A stretch of DNA of 64,000 nucleotides from Cupriavidus necator. GTDB lineage: Bacteria > Pseudomonadota > Gammaproteobacteria > Burkholderiales > Burkholderiaceae. The stretch is taken from the NCBI RefSeq assembly GCF_013141915.1, contig NZ_SROX01000010.1, forward strand, positions 152,604 to 216,603, read 5' to 3'. The notes under the pieces were generated by a model. The model worked only from the letters and a program-made list of their open reading frames with translations, made no database searches and had not been told where the DNA came from. The position numbers and the translations under genes are program-made. Below, piece by piece: positions 34,204-41,359 of the stretch (position 1 is the stretch's first letter; every line of letters begins with the position of its first letter).

Positions 34204-35901
34204 ATGTGGCCTCGCTCCCGCACCTCCTCCCGGGTTTCCTGGCGCACGGCCTCCCGCATCGCGACGCGGAACGTGCCCCCATCTCCCGCTGCGGCTGATG
34301 CCGCGGGAGTCAACCCTGCGCCCGCGGCGACGCGCCAGGCCTCCCGCCCCGGCTCCAACATCAGCCTGCGCGTGCACCTGCTGCGCGCGCTGGCCACGCC
34401 GCTGTTCGCGCTGGTGCTGACCAGCGGTTCGCTGTCGTACTGGCTGGCGGCGCACTACACCACGCAGGTGTTCGACCGCGCGCTCTATGGCGTCGCCAAC
34501 AACATCGCCCAGCAGATCCGCATCGCCGGACCGCGGCTGGAGCAGGACATCCCGATGATCGCGCAGACGCTGGTCGAGGCCGAGGGCACCGACCGCATCT
34601 ACTGGCGCATCCACGGCCCCGACGGGCTGATCGGCGGCATGGATACCTGGCTGGGCTACGGCACCGGCCAGACCACGCTGCACGACGCGCGGCTGTTTTA
34701 TGCGTGGTTCAGCGGCCGCCAGGTGCGCGCGGTGCGGCTGCCGGTGATGCTGCCCAGCGCCGCGGTCGATGAACTCGGCACCAGCGAGGCCGGCAAGCCC
34801 GCGCGCGGGCCGATCGTGGTGGAAGTGGCCGAACTGCTGGACCGGCGCGAGACCGCCGCCAACGAGATCCTGCTGTCGGTGTCGGTGCCGCTGATCCTGC
34901 TGCTGCTGGTCGGCAGCCTGATCCTGTCGCACGTGCTCAAGGAGGAACTGGTGCCACTGCAGATCCTGGCCGACAAGCTCAACCGGCAGACCGCGCGCTC
35001 GCTCGCCGCACTGGATGAAACCCAGGTCCCGGCCGAAGTGGCGCCGCTGATCCGCGGCCTCAACGCGTTGCTGGCGCGGCTGCGCGACGCGCTCGACGCG
35101 CAGCGCAAGTTCATTGCCGATGCGGCGCACCAGTTGCGCACGCCGCTGACCGCGGTCAAGCTGCATGCCGATCGGGCACAGGCCGCCGATTCACTGGAAG
35201 TGGCCCGCCATGCGCTGCGCGAGGTGCAGACCGCGGCCGACCGCGCGGTGCGCCTGTCCAACCAGCTGCTGTCGCTGGCGCGGGCCGAGCCCGGGCTGTC
35301 GCTGGAACGGCTGGGGCCGGTGGAACACTTCGACCTGGCCGAGCTGGCCTTTGAAACCGGCGCCGAGTGGGTGCCGCAGGCGCTGGCGCGCCGCATCGAC
35401 CTGGGCTTCGAGATCCTGCCCGGCCCCACCTTCACCGGCGGCGCCCCGGCCGTGGTGCGGGGCAACCGGCTGCTGATGCGCGAAGCGCTGTCCAACCTGA
35501 TCGACAATGCGGTGAAATACGTACCCGCCGGCGGTCGCATCACGGTGCGCGCCGGCGGCGAGACCATGGGTCACCGCGGCATGGCGGTGGTGATGGTGGA
35601 AGACAACGGGCCCGGCATCCCGCCGCAGCGGCGCGAGGAAGTGTTCAAGCGCTTTTTCCGCGGCGACCGCGCGCCGGAGCCGGGCGGCGGCCGCGCCGTC
35701 CAGGCGGGCGGGGCCGGCCTGGGTCTGGCCATCGTGCATGAGATCGTGACCCTGCACCACGGTACGATCCGCATCGAGGACGTGCCGCCACTTCCGCCCG
35801 GGACCGCGCCCGCAGCGTCCACCGACAGCCCGCCGGAGCGGCGCGCGGTGATGCGCTTTGTCATCCGGATTCCCTGCGAGCCGGCAGGGGCGGCAGCCTG
35901 A
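34204..35901 (+). CDS. sensor histidine kinase (QseC/TctE-like)
   Basis: Membrane sensor kinase of 565 residues, partner of the response regulator upstream. A Ser/Arg/Pro-rich N-terminal stretch precedes TM1 (LRALATPLFALVLTSGSLSY), a periplasmic sensor domain of the 2CSK_N type (QIRIAGPRLEQDIPMIAQTL), TM2 (ILLSVSVPLILLLLVGSLIL), then the HisKA box FIADAAHQLRTPLTAVKLHA with the phosphorylated His, and the ATPase N box LSNLIDNAVKYVP, G1 box VEDNGPGIP and GLGLAIVHEIVTLHHG. The first 50 residues may be over-extended because no good ribosome site is visible at 34204. Confidence 0.87.
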   Translation: MWPRSRTSSRVSWRTASRIATRNVPPSPAAADAAGVNPAPAATRQASRPGSNISLRVHLLRALATPLFALVLTSGSLSYWLAAHYTTQVFDRALYGVANNIAQQIRIAGPRLEQDIPMIAQTLVEAEGTDRIYWRIHGPDGLIGGMDTWLGYGTGQTTLHDARLFYAWFSGRQVRAVRLPVMLPSAAVDELGTSEAGKPARGPIVVEVAELLDRRETAANEILLSVSVPLILLLLVGSLILSHVLKEELVPLQILADKLNRQTARSLAALDETQVPAEVAPLIRGLNALLARLRDALDAQRKFIADAAHQLRTPLTAVKLHADRAQAADSLEVARHALREVQTAADRAVRLSNQLLSLARAEPGLSLERLGPVEHFDLAELAFETGAEWVPQALARRIDLGFEILPGPTFTGGAPAVVRGNRLLMREALSNLIDNAVKYVPAGGRITVRAGGETMGHRGMAVVMVEDNGPGIPPQRREEVFKRFFRGDRAPEPGGGRAVQAGGAGLGLAIVHEIVTLHHGTIRIEDVPPLPPGTAPAASTDSPPERRAVMRFVIRIPCEPAGAAA

Positions 35902-35922
35902 ACCGCCGCGCGGGCAACGGCC

Positions 35923-36438
35923 TTACTTGGCCTTCTTCTTCTTTTCCTTCGGCGCCAGCATGGTGCCGCGGCATTGCGGGCTGCCGCAGCGGCACTCGAA
36001 TTCCTTCTTCAGCTTGGCGGTATAACGGGCATCGATCACCAGGCCGTAGTCATAGAACAGTTCCTCGCCCTGGGCAATGTCGCGCAGCGCGTGGATGAAG
36101 ACGCGGCCCTTCTTCTCGCGCGCCTCGCAGTTGGGCTCGCAGGCGTGGTTGATCCAGCGCGCGCGGTTGCCGCCGTACTTGGCGTCGATGACGCTGCCGT
36201 CGTCCAGGCTGAAATAGAAGGTGTGGTTGGGATCGCTGGGATCGTGCGGATGGCGCTCCAGCGCCTTCTTCCAGGAAATGTGCTCGCCCTTGTACTCGAT
36301 CACGCGCTCGCCCTCGGCAATCGGGGCGATGGCATAGACGCCCTTGCCGTGTACGCCTGACTGACGCACCTCGATCCGGTCGCTCGCCGTCTTTTTGCTG
36401 CCCGCTTCCGCTGCCTTGCGCTTTGCCTTGTCCGCCAT
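35923..36438 (-). CDS. SET-domain protein lysine methyltransferase
   Basis: A compact SET-domain protein of 171 residues. After a Lys-rich head (MADKAKRKAAEAGSKKTA) come the SAM-binding GKGVYA (31-36), the core NHACEPNC (97-104) and catalytic GEELFYDYG (124-132), then a post-SET Cys cluster CRCGSPQCRG (149-158) that would bind zinc with Cys104, and a KEKKKKAK tail. All diagnostic residues of active SET enzymes are present. Start 36438 is preceded by GAAAGG. Targets in bacteria are mostly unknown; basic nucleoid proteins or ribosomal proteins are candidates. It lies 1.1 kb from a HU gene. Confidence 0.85.
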   Translation of the reverse strand: MADKAKRKAAEAGSKKTASDRIEVRQSGVHGKGVYAIAPIAEGERVIEYKGEHISWKKALERHPHDPSDPNHTFYFSLDDGSVIDAKYGGNRARWINHACEPNCEAREKKGRVFIHALRDIAQGEELFYDYGLVIDARYTAKLKKEFECRCGSPQCRGTMLAPKEKKKKAK

Positions 36439-36525
36439 TTGCCTTTCCGTGCTCTCGCCTGTTGTGCCTGGTTGGCCGGTGCTGGCCTCCCGGCGCGATC
36501 GGGGATGATACCGGGGCTGCCGCGA

Positions 36526-37289
36526 CACGTATACGTGGCAACAGTCTCGCCCGGGCTCAGGCAGTCCGAGTCAAGCCCTGAGGACGTATACCCACGCCGC
36601 CGAGCCGCGCCCCAGCCGTATACGCCCCTCCTGTTTACCACCCGGCATGTGGATAACCGCGCTCCGATCTGTGGACAAGCATGCGGATTGGGTGTGGGCT
36701 GCCTGGGGCTCGCATGGGGATGCCTCGGGCATAAGTCGGAGCAGGTCAGCGGACGACCTCATCCATAGGGCTGAGTCTTCCACCTCGGCCAACATTGGAT
36801 GCGACCACTTCTCGTTTACGTAAACCGTTGAAGACAATGATGTTTACCGGGTTTTCCACAGCGGATGCGGGTGTTTACCTACTACTACTATCTGTATACA
36901 TGAAAGAAAAAGGTAAACCGAAAGAACAACCCCCGGCCCGAGGCACCAACCAAAAGGCGGCAGGCGTAAACATCGGGTTTGCGAGAGACTTTGAGTTTTG
37001 CCCGTTCGGGTATACGGGCGAGATAAGCGAGGGCGGGAGCTAGGCGCGCACGTATACGCGTAAGGCAGCAAGGCTGAGGTAAGGAGCGCGGTCAGCCCAT
37101 GCACGCCTCGAATAACGAGAGATCAGTCGCCCCGGAGTCACCCTCAGCGCCACATGCACGATAGTGCAGTTCGCCTATGGCAAGCCCTATCGGCTTCCAG
37201 GCGGCTTGGGCGCAGCAGAGCCCCAATGCCTCTCGGAACGCTTCTGAGGCTGCCAGCGGCCTTCTGATGGCTTTCTGGCGGGGGTATAC
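36526..37289. repeat. cluster of GTATAC and GTTTAC/GTAAAC hexamers in a 1.1-kb gene-free region
   Basis: The gap 36,439-37,566 has no gene I can support. It contains GTATAC at 36529, 36586, 36618, 36894, 37010, 37052 and 37284, GTTTAC at 36633, 36814, 36842 and 36873, and GTAAAC at 36820, 36913 and 36966. Two form perfect 12-bp palindromes: CACGTATACGTG (36526-36537) and GTTTACGTAAAC (36814-36825). The part 36,800-37,000 is AT-richer than its surroundings. Many spacings are near multiples of a helical turn (21, 31, 32, 42, 53). A chance count for GTATAC here would be about 0.1. The binding protein is unknown. Confidence 0.8.
36648..36860. other. DnaA-box-like 9-mers within the repeat cluster
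   Basis: TGTGGATAA (36648-36656) is an exact consensus DnaA box on the minus strand; TGTGGACAA (36670-36678) has one change, and TTTTCCACA (36852-36860) has one change on the plus strand. They are interleaved with the GTATAC/GTTTAC hexamers. Together with an exact TTATCCACA at 37942-37950 and the array at 38113-38169 they make this a DnaA-box-dense locus. Binding is inferred from sequence only. Confidence 0.55.
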
Positions 37290-37566
37290 GCAGCCGGGGT
37301 GCACAGTGGCATGCAGCGGTTTGCGAGCCCCTCTCCACTGCCTACACCGCGATCCCGCGCACGGAGCACACCTTCCCGACGGCGCCAATTTGCCGCCAGC
37401 CCCGCGCTGGCGCGGCCTCGCGGAAACTGCCAGGTAACAATCTGTTCCCGGTGCGCCTTGTCCGACACGGTATCATGTGGCCCGCGGCGTCTTTGCCGGA
37501 GCGGTGCCAGCCTGGCCGCCCGGCATGCGGACGCCTGTGTTTTATCAACTCGATACGGAGTGAAGC

Positions 37567-37845
37567 ATGACGAAAACCGAACTGATCGACGCTATCGCAG
37601 CCGGGGTGGACGGTCTGACCAAGGCCAAGGCGGAACAGGCACTGAACGTGACCCTGTCGGCCATCATGGACGCCGTGGCCAAGGGTGACACGCTGAGCCT
37701 CATCGGCTTTGGCACGTTCAGCAAGGGCGAGCGTGGCGAGCGCATGGCGCGCAACCCGCGTACTGGTGAAGAAATCAAGGTCGAAGCCGCCAAGACCGTG
37801 AAGTTCAAGGCTGGCCAGAAGTTCAAGGACGCTGTCAACCAGTGA
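37567..37845 (+). CDS. HU-family nucleoid DNA-binding protein
   Basis: Histone-like protein of 92 residues, the normal HU length. MTKTELIDAIAAGVDGLTKA opens the helical dimer body, GDTLSLIGFGTFSKGERGER leads into the beta arm, and RMARNPRTGEEIKVEAAKTV contains the conserved Arg-Asn-Pro arm tip that inserts in the DNA minor groove. GGAG lies 7 bases before the ATG. HU bends DNA and helps DnaA act at origins. It stands alone, flanked on both sides by DnaA-box-like clusters, with the SET methyltransferase gene on the far side of the upstream gap. Confidence 0.93.
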   Translation: MTKTELIDAIAAGVDGLTKAKAEQALNVTLSAIMDAVAKGDTLSLIGFGTFSKGERGERMARNPRTGEEIKVEAAKTVKFKAGQKFKDAVNQ

Positions 37846-37941
37846 TCCTGACGGGCTGCACTGCAGAGCCCGGCATTGCCTGACCCCGCCATGCCGCCGC
37901 CCCGGCGCCCGAGGGCGCAGGCGCGCGCCATGCGGGGGACG

Positions 37942-37950
37942 TTATCCACA
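37942..37950 (+). other. consensus DnaA box
   Basis: TTATCCACA, an exact match to the consensus DnaA box, in the 211-base gap between the HU gene and the DUF2272 lipoprotein gene. No gene or clear terminator was seen in this gap. Confidence 0.5.
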
Positions 37951-38056
37951 GTCGTGATCTGACTCTTCTGCAGTATCCGCCGCATCACCCGCCCAGCGCC
38001 GGAGCGATTGCGCGCGAAGTCTTCCAACAGGCGTCCAGCCTTGGCCAGCACTGGCC

Positions 38057-39085
38057 ATGCCGGGCGCCGTGCCATGTGGGGCCAACATGTTTGCCCGTTC
38101 GCAGCGCCACAAATCTCCACAGCGTTATGCACAGCGCTTTCCACAGCCGATTCCACAGCGTTCTCCACAGGCGCTTGCGCCGTTGCGCGCCGCCTGCGCG
38201 GCCGCGGCGCTGGCGCTGCTGAGTGCCTGCGCCACGGTCAGCGAGCCGGCCCGGCCGCAGGCACGGGCACTGCCCGACACCGAGCGGCCGCTGACGCGCC
38301 CGGGCGCCACGGCGCGCGAGCGCATCGTCGAGATCGCCACGCAGGAATGGGTGCGCTGGGGCAGCCAGGTGGTACGGCTGGGCCGCGACGACACCGCTTG
38401 CGTGACCTACAGCCCGGTGCCGGCACCGGAGCTTCCGCCTGAGTTGCCGCTGGCATCCTCCACGGACAACGGGGCGCCCGCGGTGGCCACCACCGATACG
38501 GAATCGAAGACCAACGGCAACCCGCCGCCCGCCCCCAGCTGCCTGTCTTTTCCGGACGGCACCGGCATGGAGGCCACGCCGCTGGGTTGCACGCTGGCCC
38601 GCCGCTACTGGGGCATCGTCGGCGAGGCGCCCAGTTGCAGGCAGGTGACGCAGGGTGCCTGGGCCTGGTCGGCGGTCTTTGTGTCATGGGTGTTGCGCAA
38701 GGCGGGGCTGGACGAGCGCCAGTTCCTGACCGGCCAGTCGCACTCGATGTACGTGGTCGATGCCCGCGACGGCATCCTGCCCCATCCCGCCTTCCGCATC
38801 GAGCCCGTTCCCGCGATGCCTCGCCCCGGCGACATCATCTGCGCCGGCCGTGGCCGTGACCGCTATCTCGAGGACATCGCCGAAATCGGCTTCGGCACCA
38901 CGCCGATGCATTGCGACATCGTGGTCGCGGTGGATCCGGCAGCGCGCGTGGTGCGCGCCATTGGCGGCAACGTCCAGCAATCGGTATCGATGGAAGAGAT
39001 CGAGCTGGGCGATTCGGGCCGGCTCGACGGTGTCACCAACTCGCACATGCCATGGCTGCTGGTGATGCGCAACGAACTGCAGTAG
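38057..39085 (+). CDS. DUF2272 domain lipoprotein
   Basis: Predicted lipoprotein with a DUF2272 domain, 342 residues from the first ATG, 332 from 38087, or 300 from a TTG at 38183. The lipobox is ALALLSACAT. The mature part has ERIVEIATQEWVRWGSQVVR, a Ser/Pro-rich insert, WAWSAVFVSWVLRKAGLDE and DIICAGRGRDRY, then HCDIVVAVDPAARVVRAIGG, a pattern like a peptidase or amidase fold of the CHAP/NlpC type (Cys and His). The region before the signal core is a 12-base tandem repeat that encodes SPQR-like units, so the TTG start, giving a normal short signal peptide, deserves thought. Confidence 0.75.
   Translation: MPGAVPCGANMFARSQRHKSPQRYAQRFPQPIPQRSPQALAPLRAACAAAALALLSACATVSEPARPQARALPDTERPLTRPGATARERIVEIATQEWVRWGSQVVRLGRDDTACVTYSPVPAPELPPELPLASSTDNGAPAVATTDTESKTNGNPPPAPSCLSFPDGTGMEATPLGCTLARRYWGIVGEAPSCRQVTQGAWAWSAVFVSWVLRKAGLDERQFLTGQSHSMYVVDARDGILPHPAFRIEPVPAMPRPGDIICAGRGRDRYLEDIAEIGFGTTPMHCDIVVAVDPAARVVRAIGGNVQQSVSMEEIELGDSGRLDGVTNSHMPWLLVMRNELQ
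38113..38169 (+). repeat. five DnaA-box-like 9-mers at exact 12-bp period
   Basis: ATCTCCACA (38113), TTATGCACA (38125), CTTTCCACA (38137), GATTCCACA (38149) and TTCTCCACA (38161) each resemble TTATCCACA with one to three changes, and their starts are exactly 12 bases apart with AGCG or AGCC between them. If translated as part of the lipoprotein gene they encode four-residue units of the type S/Y/F/I-P/A-Q-R/P. The period is close to, but not equal to, one helical turn. Confidence 0.75.
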
Positions 39086-39160
39086 ACATTGTTATTGATG
39101 CGAATTATCAGTGTGTCATGTTTGAGATTAGCCTGATAAATCGCGCGAATGATTCCGGGT

Positions 39161-40240
39161 TCAGTCGAACAGCTCAAGCTGCGCGGTATCCCGGTCACTC
39201 GTGCCCACCCCGACTCCAAGCAGCCGCACCGGCAAGCCTCGACGCCCATGGCCCTCTGCCAGCAGCCGCGCATAGACGCTGCGATCCGGGGCATGGCCGC
39301 GGCATTCGACCGTGGTCTGGCGGAAGTCCGAGAAGCGCAGCTTTACCGTCAGCTTGTCGATGGTGTCATGCGCCTGGGCGCGCGCGATGCGCGCCTCGAG
39401 CATGGCGATCAGCGGTTCCAGCTCGGCCAGGCAGGCCGGCAGGTCGGGCAGGTCGTCGGCATAGGTCTCTTCCACGCTGATCGACTTGCGCTCGCGCTCG
39501 GGCGTGACCGCGCGCTCGTCCACGCCGCGGCACAGCTTGTACAGCCGCGCCCCGAACACGCCGAACTCGCGATGCAGGCGGTCGGCAGACCACGGCCGCA
39601 GGTCACCGCAAGTCTCGGCGCCCAGCCGGCGCAGCTTGGCTGCGGTGACCTTGCCGACGCCATGGATGCGTTCCACCGGCAGCGCGGCGACAAAGGCGTC
39701 GACGGCCGCCGGCCTGACCACGAACAGCCCGTCGGGCTTGTTCCAGTCACTGGCAATCTTGGCGACGAACTTGCTGGGACCGACCCCGGCCGACACCGTC
39801 ACCCCCACTTCTTCACGCACGCGCTGGCGGATCTCCTCGGCAATGCGGGTGGCGCTGCCGGCATGGCGCGTGCACAGGCTGACATCGAGGTAGGCCTCGT
39901 CCAGCGACAGCGGCTCCACCAGCGCGGTGTATTCGCGGTAGATCGCAAAGATGCGGCGCGAGACCTCGCGGTACTTGTCCATCGCCGGGCGCACGATCAG
40001 CAGGTCGGGGCAGCGCTTGAGCGCCTGGGCCGACGCCATCGCCGAGCGCACGCCGAAGGCGCGCGCCTCGTAGTTGCAAGTGGCGATTACCCCGCGCCGG
40101 TCGGGCGCGCCGCCCACCGCCATTGGCCGGCCCCGCAGCGACGGGTCGTCGCGCATCTCGACCGAGGCGTAGAAGCAGTCGCAGTCGCAATGGATGATCT
40201 TGCGCTGGACCGCGGGACTGGCATCAGGCGGGGCGGACAT
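39161..40240 (-). CDS. dinB: DNA polymerase IV (Y-family translesion polymerase)
   Basis: Error-prone lesion-bypass polymerase of 359 residues. Palm motifs with the metal-binding acids: IIHCDCDCFYASVEMRDDPS and VEPLSLDEAYLDVS; the fingers GVIATCNYEARAFGVRSAM; helix-hairpin-helix IHGVGKVTAAKLRRLGAET; little finger KSISVEETYADDLPD. The C-terminal QLELFD matches the beta-clamp binding motif. Complete. It converges with the DUF2272 gene; no LexA box was found in the short upstream gap. Confidence 0.95.
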   Translation of the reverse strand: MSAPPDASPAVQRKIIHCDCDCFYASVEMRDDPSLRGRPMAVGGAPDRRGVIATCNYEARAFGVRSAMASAQALKRCPDLLIVRPAMDKYREVSRRIFAIYREYTALVEPLSLDEAYLDVSLCTRHAGSATRIAEEIRQRVREEVGVTVSAGVGPSKFVAKIASDWNKPDGLFVVRPAAVDAFVAALPVERIHGVGKVTAAKLRRLGAETCGDLRPWSADRLHREFGVFGARLYKLCRGVDERAVTPERERKSISVEETYADDLPDLPACLAELEPLIAMLEARIARAQAHDTIDKLTVKLRFSDFRQTTVECRGHAPDRSVYARLLAEGHGRRGLPVRLLGVGVGTSDRDTAQLELFD

Positions 40241-40303
40241 GGGGACCGGGCTCGGAATTGGCTTTGTCTAGTTATCCGTCGGATGAATAATGACGATCAA
40301 TTT

Positions 40304-41209
40304 TCAGGTCGTTTCATTGATCGATTGGATGCCAGCGGGCTTCTGCCGCGTATTCATCCACAACCCTTCGGCCGCATACAAGGCCAGCGACAGCCAGATC
40401 AGCGCGTAGCCGGCCTGCTTCTGCGCTGGGAACGGCTCATGCCACAGCCACACCCCCAGCAGCAGTTGCAGCGTCGGCCCGGTGTACTGCAGCAGACCCA
40501 GCAGTGACAGCGGAATGCGCCGCGCGCCGGCCGCAAAGAACAGCAGCGGCACCGCCGTCACCGGCCCGGCCAGCAACAGCAGCCACTGCGTACCCGGCGC
40601 TGCGTGGGTAAAACTGTCCTGGCCGGTGGCGAACAGCCAGCCCAGCGCGGCGGCGGCCAGCGGGAACAGCAGCAGCGTTTCCAGCGACAGCCCTTCCAGC
40701 GCGCCCAGCGCACCGGTCTTGCGCAGCAGCCCGTAACCGCCAAAGCTGGCGGCCAGGCCCAGCGCAATCCATGGCAACTGCCCCGCCGCCACCGTCAGCC
40801 AGGCCACGCCCGCCGCGGCCACCGCGATCGCCAGCCATTGCACCCGGCGCAGGCGCTCATGCAGGAACACCACGCCCAGCAGCACGCTGAACAGCGGGTT
40901 GATGAAATAACCGAGGCTGGCATCGACCACGCGGTTCGCCGACACCGCCCAGATATACAGGAACCAGTTCGCGCACAGCAGCGCCGCGCTGGCGGCAAAC
41001 GACAGCAACAGGCGCCGGTCCCGCGCCACTTGGCCGAGCCACCCCCATTGGCGCCGCCAAGCCAGGATCAGCCCCAGGAATACCAGCGACCACACCATCC
41101 GGTGCAGCAGGATCTCCACCGGCGCGATGTGAGGGAGCGACTTGATGTAGAGCGGGAGCAGCCCCCAGATGATGTACGCCAGCAGCGCGTAGAGAATGCC
41201 GAGTTGCAT
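40304..41209 (-). CDS. rarD: RarD-type EamA/DMT permease
   Basis: Inner-membrane transporter of 301 residues with ten hydrophobic helices in two EamA repeats. RarD hallmarks: GILYALLAYIIWGLLPLYIK at the start, PVEILLHRMVWSL, NWFLYIWAVSANRVVDASLG, YFINPLFSVLLGVVFLHERL and QYTGPTLQLLLGVWLWHEPF. It is linked in name to chloramphenicol resistance in E. coli/Pseudomonas, but the substrate is unproven. It lies 63 bases after dinB's start on the same strand, so dinB could be read from the same transcript. Confidence 0.88.
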   Translation of the reverse strand: MQLGILYALLAYIIWGLLPLYIKSLPHIAPVEILLHRMVWSLVFLGLILAWRRQWGWLGQVARDRRLLLSFAASAALLCANWFLYIWAVSANRVVDASLGYFINPLFSVLLGVVFLHERLRRVQWLAIAVAAAGVAWLTVAAGQLPWIALGLAASFGGYGLLRKTGALGALEGLSLETLLLFPLAAAALGWLFATGQDSFTHAAPGTQWLLLLAGPVTAVPLLFFAAGARRIPLSLLGLLQYTGPTLQLLLGVWLWHEPFPAQKQAGYALIWLSLALYAAEGLWMNTRQKPAGIQSINETT

Positions 41210-41290
41210 AGGGTTTTCCGATCGATGCCGGCGATTCTACCGGGGCCGCGCCCTCCCCGCCGGCGCGCGCCGCGCGCGCCCGCCGCCAAC

Positions 41291-41326
41291 AAAAAAACCC
41301 CATGCTCCGGCGGGACCATGGGGTTT
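41291..41326 (-). terminator. terminator after the TRAP binding-protein gene
   Basis: A 10-bp stem AAACCCCATG / CATGGGGTTT with a 12-base loop, followed on the minus strand by a run of T (seven in the tract). It lies just past the stop of the TRAP substrate-binding protein gene. Confidence 0.85.
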
Positions 41327-41359
41327 GCTGAGGGCCCGGTTGCCCGGGCGCCACGCGGC

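Noticed and set aside
36795..37043. Short open frame on plus inside the GTATAC/GTTTAC cluster (about 68-82 residues, with a YLLLLSVYMKEKG segment)
   Set aside because: No ribosome site, no recognisable domain, and the hexamers fall in different reading frames, so the repeats are not explained by coding.
36439..38200. The chromosomal oriC itself
   Set aside because: DnaA-box-like sites are present but no dnaA, dnaN, rpmH or gyrB is near, so it is more likely a secondary locus than the main origin.
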